Part shown: positions 7,501-15,215 of the stretch, piece after piece
How the letters are laid out: the number at the start of each line of letters is the position of its first letter
Position numbering within the stretch: position 1 is the first letter of the stretch
Origin: Candidatus Cloacimonadota bacterium
Lineage (GTDB): Bacteria > Cloacimonadota > Cloacimonadia > JGIOTU-2
Assembly: GCA_021158425.1 (NCBI GenBank)
Contig: JAGGUR010000104.1
Span: forward strand, 1 to 22,242
Reading direction: 5' to 3'
DNA length: 22,242 bases
Notes under the pieces: generated by a model
Databases searched by the model: none
Told to the model about the DNA's origin: nothing
What the model saw: only the letters and a program-made list of their open reading frames with translations
Position numbers and translations under genes: made by a program

Positions 7501-7730
7501 ATCTCATATTCTAAACCTGTGATTTTTAACTTCTCTAATTCATCTGGAGTTAAATATACTCTGGCAAAACCAGGATAAATATCACCATTGAATCTAAAAG
7601 AATATAATATTTGGTAATCCTCTTCTGTATAAAGATTAACCTTTACTTCCATCTCATCTTTTCGCCAGGCAAAAGATTGTGAAGTAAAAAAGATAGCGAT
7701 TAATACAAAAATTAATAAGACTCGTTTCAT
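4599..7730 (-). CDS. Secreted M14 zinc carboxypeptidase with T9SS sorting domain
   Basis: A 1043-residue exported peptidase. The signal peptide is 1-21 (MKRVLLIFVLIAIFFTSQSFA). After a 75-residue propeptide-like region, the M14 domain (about 98-362) shows HGDE with zinc ligands H160 and E163, DLNRDW with N221/R222, the third ligand H262 in TTYHSGTEY, and catalytic E333 in SWSMEISYS. Residues 367-445 form a carboxypeptidase-regulatory-like beta domain (GIVTDAETGEPV). Residues 446-700 are beta-rich with a calcium-loop-like stretch NGDGNLDPGES. Residues 704-835 resemble a jelly-roll binding module (EDFETGDFSSYNW). Residues 845-945 look like a choice-of-anchor-D/ASPM-type domain. The T9SS type A sorting domain is 964-1043 (NYPNPVAKSTVIKY, YNIRGELV, GVYFYQL). 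TCCTT on the plus strand (7737-7741) gives an AAGGA ribosome site 6 nt from ATG. It probably degrades peptides at the cell surface or outside the cell. Confidence 0.93.
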   Translation of the reverse strand: MKRVLLIFVLIAIFFTSQSFAWRKDEMEVKVNLYTEEDYQILYSFRFNGDIYPGFARVYLTPDELEKLKITGLEYEILDADLNRTSSVFWSNMDRTRDAYHTFPEIVALADSLAGNFPDICEKHIFGYTSGGYELGALKITDNVDIDENEAEVMFDGGIHGDEIGCSENVIRFARDLCIGYGSDSTITDLINNREIWLYYCVNPYGRIHDVRYNGNGVDLNRDWGYMWDGWGGSWGAYSQAETKALRNCMYNRQFVVHTTYHSGTEYISCPWSYRPDQCPDYNHIIQLASVYSSTSLYPSLGYGQGCTGMYPINGSSKDTNYGMMGSISWSMEISYSKHPPPSQIMLYYNRNKPAMLTMIEYSGYGVEGIVTDAETGEPVRAIVWVDDYFPTYTDSAVGDYHKYVLPGTHSITVTANGYESQTVNDIIVPSLGSAITDFQLQPINEPTYYGYKFSASQIPDNNPADEGNTPGCLGAPDNINYSIGKDGWCIIDMQYPIIDGPYNDFTVFEGDTSPEGFTCLVSQMIDGPYINVGTGFGTTEFDISASGLSEVRFIKILDDGDGSASVPDAGFDLDAISTEFIQGPNLIFDNYYIDDSVGGNGDGNLDPGESADLYVVLKNNGTETAEDITANLYSYDQYITINGTLTDFEDLAPTQIDTGYVNISVSPTTPESHTAHFNLDVSCNEGDYSNVFLFTILIGAPPIEDFETGDFSSYNWTHGGSANWNVVTEYPYEGIYCAKSGTISHSQATQLSVNMDVYAGDISFYRKVSSEAGYDYLKFYIDGVAQGQWAGTVSWGEVSYSVSSGNHTFKWAYEKDVGVSSGSDCAWIDFITFPPTVPDYPVFSLSPCSIDFGEVVIGEDSTSQFIIYNLGGDTLSGTIRTPYGYTVAEAGTSALKNQISYSILAGQTKTYDLTFEPTLQQPYNGNVIILVLPSQREFLPVSGVGIPQSGIAEIDFITETKLFANYPNPVAKSTVIKYKLKGSTLSQDATIKIYNIRGELVKTVEGKNGIVELDVHDIANGVYFYQLKTKDYNEIKKMVVMK

Positions 7731-7990
7731 ATTTCTTCCTTAATTGAATTATTTTAACATATTTTTGATATTGATTTTTTTTTGTCAACTTTCAAAATTA
7801 TCCGCAAATAATATAAAAATAAATCTCGGGATTATTTGATATCACTGCTGTCCAAAATAGCGTCCATCCCTAAACTATAATCATAAAAATGAATTGATTG
7901 ACAAATTTTACTTATCTTGCATTTATAACAAATTAAAGGGAAAAACTATCTTTTCCTTTTACTTCACTGAATTTTCTGGAGAATTAAATT
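7731..7990. promoter_or_regulatory. Divergent promoter region between M14 peptidase and acyl-CoA synthetase
   Basis: Toward the right, TTGACA (7898-7903), an 18-nt spacer and TTTATA (7922-7927) form a plausible sigma-70-type promoter for the acyl-CoA synthetase, followed by GGAG (7978-7981) 9 nt before ATG. A weak bulged hairpin (AAAGGGAAAA/TTTTCCTTT, about 7935-7960) sits in the leader. Toward the left, a TTGACA on the minus strand (7783-7788) is followed by AT-rich sequence with no textbook -10. No other gene is seen in these 260 bp. Confidence 0.4.
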
Positions 7991-9682
7991 ATGGATGACT
8001 TAAAAAAATTAACTTTAAAATCTTTACTTATCTATGTTGCAAATAAATATTCAGATAGACCTGCATTGTCTTTTGTATCAGGCACTCCAATATCTTATTC
8101 TGAATTACGAGAAAGTGTTCGGGAACTATCAAAGTTTTTGCATCATCAGGGAATAATTGTTGGTGATAAAGTAGCAATACTAAGTGAAAACAATCCGAAT
8201 TGGGGAATAGCATATTTTGCTATAACTACAATGGGAGCAATTGCAGTTCCCATACTTCCAGATTTTCATGTTAGCGAAGTTCATCACATACTGAGACATT
8301 CAAATTGTAAAGCAATCTTCGTTTCAGAAAAATATTATGAAAAAATTGAGGACTTTAGAAGTGATACACTTTCGTCAATCATCTTAATAAATGATTTCAG
8401 TCTTATACCACTTGAGACATCAAAAGTAGTTCTAAAAAAATTAATACTTGAAGGAAGTAAAGAAATTGCAAAGATAAAAGAAGCAGCATTACGGTTAACA
8501 AAAATCATATCCCCAGAAGTGCAAGAGGATGATATTGCTGTTATTATTTATACATCTGGAACTACAGGTCATTCAAAGGGAGTTGTTCTAACTCACAAAA
8601 ACATTGTTTTTGATGCGATCGCAACTCTTAAAATTCAAAATATCACAACTGATGACCGTTTACTCTCTATCCTTCCTTTACCCCATACTTATGAGTGCAC
8701 TATTGGTTTTATAGTTCCAATTATACGAGGAGCTTGCATTTATTATCTGGAAAAACCACCAACAGCAAGAGTCCTTTTGCCAGCGATGCAGAAAATAAAA
8801 CCAACTATGATATTAACCGTTCCTCTTATTATTGAAAAAATATTTAAAACGAAAATATCACCAAATTTTACCCATAATACAATTATTAGAAAACTATATC
8901 ACTTCCCACCAATAAGAAAAATATTACATAGATTAGCTGGAAAGAAGCTAATGAAATCTTTTGGAGGAAAGTTAAGATTTTTCGGTATAGGTGGAGCTTT
9001 ATTATCACCGGAAGTAGAAAAATTCCTTAGAGAAGCAAAATTTCCGTATGCAATTGGATATGGTCTTACAGAGACATCGCCTTTAATAGCAGGTTCAAAT
9101 GCAGAAATGACAAAATATCGTTCAACAGGCTATATGATACCAGGTGTTGAGGTACGAATCATTAATCAAAATAAGCAAACAGGAGAAGGTGAAATTGTTG
9201 TAAAAGGTGATAATGTAATGAAGGAATACTACAAAGACCCCGAAGGAACAGCAAATGTATTCACAAAGGATGGCTGGTTTAAAACAGGTGATTTGGGTTT
9301 ATTGAAAAGGAATAAATATCTTTATATAAAAGGTCGTTTAAAGAATATCATTGTTGGTCCAAGCGGAGAAAATATATATCCAGAAGAAATTGAAGCAGCA
9401 ATTAATGAATGTAATTATGTATTTGAATCCCTCGTTTTTCAAAAGCAAGAAAAACTTATGGCTCGCGTTTACCTTAATTACGAAGAAATTGACCACGAAT
9501 TCGCACATCACAAATTCACAGAAACACAATTAAAAAAGAAAATTTCTGAAATCCTCAATAATATTAGAACTGATGTAAATGCAAAAGTTTCAAGTTTTTC
9601 CAAAATTCATAATATTATAGAGCAACAAGAACCTTTCAAAAAAACTCCTACACAAAAAATCAAAAGATATCTCTATGTCTAA
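7991..9682 (+). CDS. Long-chain acyl-CoA synthetase (AMP-binding)
   Basis: A 563-residue adenylate-forming enzyme that activates fatty acids with ATP to acyl-AMP and then acyl-CoA (or possibly acyl-ACP). Motifs in order: P-loop YTSGTTGHSKG (187-197), LPLPHTYE (228-235), GYGLTETSP (356-364), TGDLG (432-436), KGRLKNIIVGPSGENIYPEE (447-466), and the C-terminal lysine motif PTQKIKR with the likely catalytic K556. The LPLPHTYE and KNIIV..GENIYPEEIE patterns fit the FAA1/COG1022 long-chain group rather than acetyl-CoA synthetases. The length is short for long-chain enzymes but complete. It heads a likely two-gene operon with the ATP-cone/uridine-kinase protein (29-nt gap). Chain-length specificity cannot be inferred. 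Confidence 0.92.
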   Translation: MDDLKKLTLKSLLIYVANKYSDRPALSFVSGTPISYSELRESVRELSKFLHHQGIIVGDKVAILSENNPNWGIAYFAITTMGAIAVPILPDFHVSEVHHILRHSNCKAIFVSEKYYEKIEDFRSDTLSSIILINDFSLIPLETSKVVLKKLILEGSKEIAKIKEAALRLTKIISPEVQEDDIAVIIYTSGTTGHSKGVVLTHKNIVFDAIATLKIQNITTDDRLLSILPLPHTYECTIGFIVPIIRGACIYYLEKPPTARVLLPAMQKIKPTMILTVPLIIEKIFKTKISPNFTHNTIIRKLYHFPPIRKILHRLAGKKLMKSFGGKLRFFGIGGALLSPEVEKFLREAKFPYAIGYGLTETSPLIAGSNAEMTKYRSTGYMIPGVEVRIINQNKQTGEGEIVVKGDNVMKEYYKDPEGTANVFTKDGWFKTGDLGLLKRNKYLYIKGRLKNIIVGPSGENIYPEEIEAAINECNYVFESLVFQKQEKLMARVYLNYEEIDHEFAHHKFTETQLKKKISEILNNIRTDVNAKVSSFSKIHNIIEQQEPFKKTPTQKIKRYLYV

Positions 9683-9711
9683 AAATATTTTTTTTCATTG
9701 GAGGTGTTATA

Positions 9712-11052
9712 ATGCAGAAATTTACTTATGTGATAAAGAGAAGTGGTGCAATAGTCCCATTTAATAAAAATAGAATAATGAATGCAATTTATCGTGCAGC
9801 AGTTGCAGTCGGTGGTAGAGATAAAAATAAAGCTGAATGGTTAGCAGAACAGGTTGTAAAAAAATTAGAAGAAATTTATCCTGATGAATATAAACCACAC
9901 ATTGAAGAGATTCAAGATGTGGTAGAAAAAATTTTAATAAAAAACGGGCATGATAAAGTTGCTAAAGAATATATTCTATACAGAAATGAAAGGAATAGAA
10001 AGCGAAAAGAAAAATCTAAAAAAGCATCTCAACCATCAGAAAATATTCCCTGGTCAAAGTTATGGAAAATTTTAAATTGGGCTGTAGAACATAATCTAAA
10101 TACAATTGAATCATTAAATAAAAGAATTGCAAATGGAGAATTCCCACACATTGTCCATGAATCAGAATCAGCTTATGAGGACGAAGTTGTAACTGCTTGT
10201 GACTTGATAACTGAAAAAAGTAAAGATATACAAATGGTTATTATTAGCGGTCCATCATCTTCAGGGAAAACAACAACAACAATTAAGATTAAAAATAAAT
10301 TAAAAAAAATTGGCATGAAATTCGTTCCCCTGAATGTTGATAATTATTTTTATGACCTTGAATTACATCCAAAAGACGAATTTGGGGATTATGATTTTGA
10401 AACACCACAAGCATTAGATTTGAAACTCGTTAATGCTCATATCCTGAAATTATTAAATGGAGAAGAAATTTTAATCCCATTATATGATTTTAAGACAGGA
10501 ACTCGTAAACCAAATCAAATAAAGATGAAACTCAATAAGAATGAAGTTCTTTTAATTGATAGCCTGCATGGTTTATATCCAGAATTTGCCAAAGAAATTC
10601 CTGATGAAAATAAATTCAAACTTTATCTTGAACCTTTATTGCAAATGAAAGATAATGATAATAAATATATCCGATGGTCTGATATTCGCCTTATGCGAAG
10701 GATGCTCCGGGATTCTGCTTATAGAGCATATAATCCACAGCAAACATTGGCGCATTGGCATTATGTTCGCTCAAGTGAAATGCAAAATATCATACCACAA
10801 ATAAATACAACAGATTTTATTATTAATAGTGCAATGCCTTATGAATTGCCTATTTATGCAAATAGACTGACAGATTCCTTTATCCAATGGGAAAAACAGT
10901 TCAAAGATGAGCCCCTTCGTGAAGATGCTTATAAACGTGCTTCAAGAATAGCACGCATTTTGCAATCCGTTGAGCCAGTTGAAGATGAATCAGCAATTCC
11001 CGGAGATTCTGTTATTAGAGAATTTATTGGTGGAAGTAAACTTGGTTATTAA
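9712..11052 (+). CDS. ATP-cone / uridine-kinase-like nucleoside kinase fusion
   Basis: A 446-residue two-domain protein. Residues 4-95 form an ATP-cone (VIKRSGAIVPFNKNRIMNAI; later EIQDVVEKILIKNGHDKVAKEYILYR), the nucleotide-sensing module known from ribonucleotide reductase and NrdR. After a basic linker (95-106) the P-loop kinase domain carries Walker A GPSSSGKT (180-187), VDNYFYD (209-215), YDFETPQALD (227-236), IPLYDFKTGTR (255-265), LLIDSLHGL (280-288) and the Arg-rich lid RLMRRMLRD (326-334), as in uridine kinase/phosphoribulokinase-family proteins. The expected reaction is ATP- or GTP-dependent phosphorylation of a nucleoside, probably uridine/cytidine, possibly controlled by nucleotide binding to the cone. 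GGAGG (9700-9704) lies 7 nt before ATG. Substrate is inferred, not shown. Confidence 0.85.
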   Translation: MQKFTYVIKRSGAIVPFNKNRIMNAIYRAAVAVGGRDKNKAEWLAEQVVKKLEEIYPDEYKPHIEEIQDVVEKILIKNGHDKVAKEYILYRNERNRKRKEKSKKASQPSENIPWSKLWKILNWAVEHNLNTIESLNKRIANGEFPHIVHESESAYEDEVVTACDLITEKSKDIQMVIISGPSSSGKTTTTIKIKNKLKKIGMKFVPLNVDNYFYDLELHPKDEFGDYDFETPQALDLKLVNAHILKLLNGEEILIPLYDFKTGTRKPNQIKMKLNKNEVLLIDSLHGLYPEFAKEIPDENKFKLYLEPLLQMKDNDNKYIRWSDIRLMRRMLRDSAYRAYNPQQTLAHWHYVRSSEMQNIIPQINTTDFIINSAMPYELPIYANRLTDSFIQWEKQFKDEPLREDAYKRASRIARILQSVEPVEDESAIPGDSVIREFIGGSKLGY

Positions 11053-11422
11053 TTGTATTATAGGAAATATTTTATTTAATTTCAATAATTGACGATGATT
11101 ATACTATTCAATAAACTGACAAGAATGTTAATATGAATATGAAACATCCATCCCGACAAGTCGGGATAAAGGAGCATGAAAATAGCATGTAAGCATTTCC
11201 AATCCCCAATTAAGCCCGTTCCTGACGAGCTCAGGAATCGGGGAGGGGAGAGCTTCTGTCTCGGCTTGGCCGAGCCAAGACGGATGGGAATGAGAGTGTA
11301 AGTTTTGATGAATTTATTATATTTTTATCTTTTACTTTGCGTCCTCTGCGTCTCTGTGGTGAAAGCAAAAATGTTAATATTAAAAAATAATAGAAATAAT
11401 CTTTTATACCAAATTATTAAAT
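11053..11422. other. Repeat-rich intergenic region upstream of the DinG-like gene
   Basis: 370 bp without a credible gene. In order: ATGAAACAT (11139-11147); CCCGAC-AA-GTCGGG (11152-11165); AAAGGAG-C-ATGAAAA (11168-11182); TTCCTGA-CGAGC-TCAGGAA (11219-11237); a near-palindrome GTCTCGGCTTGG/CCGAGCCAAGAC (11258-11281, one G-T and one C-A pair); and a copy of the TGCGTCTCTGTGGTGAAA repeat (11345-11364). A 41-codon ORF at 11176-11301 runs through these repeats and is not considered a gene. The last 58 bp are very AT-rich and may hold the promoter for the helicase gene. Confidence 0.6.
11335..11364. repeat. Intergenic repeat of the TCTGCGTCTCTGTGGTGAAA type
   Basis: Contains the internal near-duplication TTTGCGTCC/TCTGCGTCTC and then TGTGGTGAAA. 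Word-like sequences of this type are, from general knowledge, scattered in intergenic regions of many bacterial genomes. It is related to the copy at 3221-3245. Confidence 0.5.
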
Positions 11423-14284
11423 ATGTCTGAAAAAGAAGAACTTTACCCGAAATTTTCATTTACTGCAGTTGATGTAGAAACAACTGGATTAGACTCAATT
11501 CGTGACAATATTATAGAAATTGCGGCAGTAAAGTTTAAAAATAATAAATCTGGAAAAATTTTTCAGTCTTTTATAAATGTTGGTAAACCCCTTCCGAAAT
11601 TTATAAAATCCCTAACTCAAATATCTGACAGAGACCTTCTAAATGCTCCTCCGCAAAAAATGGTACTTACTGATTTTCTTGAATTCGTTGATGATGACAT
11701 CCTGTGTTTTCATAATGCAATATTTGATAGAAACTTTATTAATTCCGCTCTGGAAGAATCAGCTCTCCCAAAATTAACCAATAAATTTTATGATACTTTG
11801 GAAATTGCAAAAATATTCACTCCTCACTTAAAATCTCATTCTTTATCTAAATTATGCGAGCATTTCCAGATAGAAAATAGAGATGAACATCGTGCAGAAG
11901 GTGATGCCAAAGCCACCGGTGAAGTCTTTTTAAAATTAACAGAATTTATTTGTAACAATTTTGAAATTGGCACAATTTATAAAATAGCTGAAATTGCAGA
12001 ACTTGCACTATTACAAAGTCATCTTCATAAATATCTTTCTATTCTACATAATTTTTTAACTAAAACCGCACTTAAACCTAAGAAAAAGAAAATCAAACAG
12101 GATTTCTTTCCACTTAAAAATTTCATATCTAACCTAAAAAAAGAAGAAACGGCTTCAAATAAATTTAACGAAAATGAAATTTTAAAAATGTTTGAAAAAG
12201 GTGGTCAAATTGCTGAAAATTTTGAAAATTATGAATACAGACAAGGTCAAATAGATATGACTGCCTGGATAACTGAAGCTTATAAAGATGGCAAAACTTT
12301 ACTTATTGAAGCTGGAACGGGCATCGGTAAATCACTCTCTTATCTGATACCTTCAATATTTTTCTCAAAATTTGCTAAACAAAGGATTATCATTTCAACA
12401 AATACGAAAAATCTACAAGAACAACTCTTCTATAAAGATATTCCAGCTATTCAAAATGTAACTAACCTAACATTTTCTGCTGCTTTACTGAAAGGAAGAA
12501 ATAACTATCTTTGTTTAAGAAAATGGAATGATATAATATTTGATGTTGCTGGTTACCTCTCGCCTTATGAAGTAAAATTTTTCCTCAACTTGATTATATG
12601 GGCAGAAAATACAAATACAGGTGATATTGAAGAAAATCATTCATTCAACCCATCAAAGAGTTCATTATGGAAAAAAATCGCTTCTGATGGGAATTATTGT
12701 TATGGCAGAAAATGTCCCTTCTATGACAAATGCTATGTAATTAAAATTCGTCGCCAGGCAGAAAAATCTAATCTTGTTGTTGTTAATCATTCTTTGCTGT
12801 TATCTGATGCGGTAAGCGAAAATTCTGTTCTGGGGAATTACTCACATCTGGTGATTGATGAAGCTCATAACTTGCCTCAAACTGCCGCTATCCATTTTGG
12901 GTTTTCTATAAATCTATTTGATTTACTTGGTATCGCTAAAAAAATACTAACAAAAGGTGAATTTCAATATGGCATTGCAAATAACATTAGAATCGCTGTT
13001 GTAAAAAGCACAATCCCAGAAGAGAAAAAACAACTACTTAGAAATAAATTAGATAATTTTAATGAACCAATTGAAAATCTTGAAAAAATAAGTGTGGAAT
13101 TCTTTAAAAATATAAATCAGATTGTTATTGAAAACGGAAGCTATGGCAAATTGCGTTTCAAAAACCTTTCAATATTTGATTCATCAAAAAACCTATTAGA
13201 AGAGATTAACTATTACATCTCTACAATTTTTAAACTCACTAATTCAATCTATCAAGAACTCTTAAATATAAGTTCAAACATATTTCCATTTTATGACCAG
13301 AATATTTCTGATTTAGAAGGACTCTTAAATCAAATAGATGAACTTCAGATAAAATTGCAACATACTTTCTCACCCGATTTTGAAAATTATGCTTTCTGGC
13401 TTGAGACAAGAGATAAAGAATTTAATGAAAATAGCCCTCCACATTGTTCAATAGTATGTGCACCAATTGAAGTGAATCAAAATTTATACGATTTCTTATG
13501 GTCAAGATTAGAAACGACAATTTTAACCTCAGCAACAATTGCTATACGAGATGAATTTAAGTTTTATAAATCATTGTCAGGGCTGGATAAACTTGAAGAA
13601 GATAAACTTATGGAATACATAGCATCATCTCCATTTAATTATCATAAGCAGATGCGGATTTTGATTCCTGATTTTCTACCTAATCCGCAAGACACCTTCT
13701 TTTCATCGCAAGCTATATCCTTATTAAAAGAGATAGTTTTAGTTCATAATCGTGGCACATTAGTGCTTTTTACATCATATAAAGATTTAGGTATTGCATT
13801 TAATGCCTTATCTGATTCAACCTCTGAACAGAATACCACATTACTCGCACAGGGTAAAACTGGTATGCGAACCAGCACTTTAGATGCATTTCGCAAGGAT
13901 GAAAACTCTGTTTTGCTCGGCACAAGAAGTTTCTGGGAAGGTGTTGATGTGCCCGGTAAATCACTTGAAATACTGATTCTGTATCGTCTGCCTTTTCTTG
14001 TTCCCACAGAACCATTAGTTGAAGCATACACTGATAAGTTAAGAAAAGAAGGTAAGAATGCATTTCTCTATTATATCCTGCCGATTTCATTGCTCCATTT
14101 CAAACAGGGATTTGGAAGATTAATTCGTAACAAGACAGACAAGGGCGTGGTTGTAATCCTTGATAGCAGAGTATTTAAAAAGGATTACGGAAAGTACTTT
14201 ATAAAAGTTATGCCAGTAGAACCAATTAAAATTTCTTCTAATCTTGAATTAACAGATTATATAACAGGATGGTTTGAAAAATGA
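11423..14284 (+). CDS. dinG: DinG-family helicase with N-terminal DEDDh exonuclease
   Basis: A 953-residue fusion. Residues 11-175 are a DnaQ-like 3'-5' exonuclease with DVETTGLD (D17, E19), HNAIFDR (D102) and HRAEGDA (H156, D161), the full DEDDh set. Residues 265-950 are an XPD/DinG-type superfamily 2 DNA helicase: YRQGQ (272-276), Walker A EAGTGIGKS (296-304), four cysteines C364, C426, C431 and C437 placed like the iron-sulfur cluster ligands of DinG/XPD, NHSLLLSD (455-462), DEAH (479-482), LLTSATIAI-like SAT motif (703-705), GTRSFWEGVDVPG (833-845) and QGFGRLIRN (895-903). The architecture matches the exonuclease-helicase form of DinG known from Bacillota. It likely unwinds and trims DNA during repair or R-loop removal. 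No Shine-Dalgarno precedes the ATG, which may mean a leaderless mRNA. Confidence 0.93.
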   Translation: MSEKEELYPKFSFTAVDVETTGLDSIRDNIIEIAAVKFKNNKSGKIFQSFINVGKPLPKFIKSLTQISDRDLLNAPPQKMVLTDFLEFVDDDILCFHNAIFDRNFINSALEESALPKLTNKFYDTLEIAKIFTPHLKSHSLSKLCEHFQIENRDEHRAEGDAKATGEVFLKLTEFICNNFEIGTIYKIAEIAELALLQSHLHKYLSILHNFLTKTALKPKKKKIKQDFFPLKNFISNLKKEETASNKFNENEILKMFEKGGQIAENFENYEYRQGQIDMTAWITEAYKDGKTLLIEAGTGIGKSLSYLIPSIFFSKFAKQRIIISTNTKNLQEQLFYKDIPAIQNVTNLTFSAALLKGRNNYLCLRKWNDIIFDVAGYLSPYEVKFFLNLIIWAENTNTGDIEENHSFNPSKSSLWKKIASDGNYCYGRKCPFYDKCYVIKIRRQAEKSNLVVVNHSLLLSDAVSENSVLGNYSHLVIDEAHNLPQTAAIHFGFSINLFDLLGIAKKILTKGEFQYGIANNIRIAVVKSTIPEEKKQLLRNKLDNFNEPIENLEKISVEFFKNINQIVIENGSYGKLRFKNLSIFDSSKNLLEEINYYISTIFKLTNSIYQELLNISSNIFPFYDQNISDLEGLLNQIDELQIKLQHTFSPDFENYAFWLETRDKEFNENSPPHCSIVCAPIEVNQNLYDFLWSRLETTILTSATIAIRDEFKFYKSLSGLDKLEEDKLMEYIASSPFNYHKQMRILIPDFLPNPQDTFFSSQAISLLKEIVLVHNRGTLVLFTSYKDLGIAFNALSDSTSEQNTTLLAQGKTGMRTSTLDAFRKDENSVLLGTRSFWEGVDVPGKSLEILILYRLPFLVPTEPLVEAYTDKLRKEGKNAFLYYILPISLLHFKQGFGRLIRNKTDKGVVVILDSRVFKKDYGKYFIKVMPVEPIKISSNLELTDYITGWFEK

Positions 14285-14362
14285 TTTTAATCTTAGAAAA
14301 TCATTTGAATGATTCACTTTTATACTTGTATTCAAAATAAACAGTCTATCAGGTGGTATGTT

Positions 14363-15142
14363 TTGAAAAAGTTATTATTTTTTTACTTTTGTTTATCTTT
14401 ATTCTTTATAATGAGTTCAAGTTTGAATTCTGATACTTCGCAGCTTCCATTCAAAATTGGAGAAGAGCTTATCTTTCAGGTAAATTACGGTATTCTAAAT
14501 GGTGGAACATTTACAATGTCTATTACAGAAAATGACACAGTATCAGGGCATAAATGTTATCATATTAAATCAAGGACAAAAACAAATAAATTCTTTGATA
14601 TAATCTACAAAGTTAGAGATAAAATTGATTCTTACTGGGATATGGAAAAATTAGTTTCAAGAAAATATGTAAAGAAATTATCTGAGGGACATTATAAGCA
14701 ATTTAGGATTCATTATTATTTCCCTGAAGACACTTTAACCCAATATGTGAAACATCGTAAAGGAAAAATAACAAAAACTGAATTCAAATCATTACCAAAT
14801 GCACAGGATGCGCTATCAATTTTTTATTATATTCGTTTGCATAATTTCAATGTTGGGGACTCAATTTATGTAAATGTAACAGCAGATGGAAGAAATTACA
14901 AAACTAAAGTTATGATTGAAGAAAAAAAGAAGCTTAATACTATTTTTGGGGAACAGGAATGTTTTAAAGTCCATCCTGTTATAGAAGGAGAAACAATTTT
15001 TAAGCAAACTGGTGAGATGTATCTCTGGCTAACTGCTGATGAATATAAAATCCCGGTAAAACTTGAAAGTGAAGTTAAATATGGAAAGTTTTCTTTTAGA
15101 CTAAAAGATGCAAAAAATGTTAGACTTAAAATTAAAAAATGA
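14363..15142 (+). CDS. DUF3108-family exported protein
   Basis: A 259-residue protein read from TTG at 14363. That start has AGGTGG (14351-14356) 6 nt upstream and begins directly with a signal peptide (MKKLLFFYFCLSLFFIMSSS); the longer frame from 14309 would bury it. The mature part matches DUF3108: IGEELIFQVNYGILNGGTFTM (32-52), VRDKIDSYWDM (84-94), NAQDALSIFYYIR (146-158), CFKVHPVIEGE (200-210) and MYLWLTADEYKIPVKLESEV (219-238). DUF3108 proteins are periplasmic or outer-membrane-associated beta-rich proteins of unknown role. Its TGA overlaps an ATGACAT word (15139-15145) that begins the repeat insertion in front of queA, and the two genes were probably once coupled by an ATGA overlap. Confidence 0.85.
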   Translation: MKKLLFFYFCLSLFFIMSSSLNSDTSQLPFKIGEELIFQVNYGILNGGTFTMSITENDTVSGHKCYHIKSRTKTNKFFDIIYKVRDKIDSYWDMEKLVSRKYVKKLSEGHYKQFRIHYYFPEDTLTQYVKHRKGKITKTEFKSLPNAQDALSIFYYIRLHNFNVGDSIYVNVTADGRNYKTKVMIEEKKKLNTIFGEQECFKVHPVIEGETIFKQTGEMYLWLTADEYKIPVKLESEVKYGKFSFRLKDAKNVRLKIKK

Positions 15143-15215
15143 CATGAGCGAAGCGAGTATATGACTCAATGACAGTGAACGGAGTGAACTGAATGACAGC
15201 GAAGCGTTATGACAT
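15139..15215. repeat. 70-bp repeat insertion flanked by ATGACAT direct repeats
   Basis: ATGACAT occurs at 15139-15145, overlapping the DUF3108 stop, and again at 15209-15215, where it is the queA start. Between lie three word-like quasi-repeats: GAGCGAAGCGAG (15146-15157), GTGAACGGAGTGAAC (15175-15189) and AGCGAAGCG (15198-15206). ATGACA recurs internally at 15169 and 15193. Removing one ATGACAT and the insert restores a four-base ATGA stop/start overlap. Confidence 0.7.

Noticed and set aside
11176..11301. 41-codon ORF with AAAGGAG before its ATG
   Set aside because: It is composed of palindromic repeats, and the spacing of one base between AAAGGAG and ATG is too short for good initiation. 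Treated as part of the repeat.
13744..14090. Two overlapping minus-strand ORFs of 95-96 codons
   Set aside because: Both are shadows of conserved helicase motifs on the plus strand.
14299..14314. AATCATT-TG-AATGATT palindrome after the dinG gene
   Set aside because: The stem is AT-rich and weak, with no T-run directly after it, so I do not call it a terminator.
14309..14362. Longer start for the DUF3108 protein at 14309
   Set aside because: It would place 18 residues before the signal peptide. TTG 14363 has AGGTGG at proper spacing and starts directly at the signal peptide.
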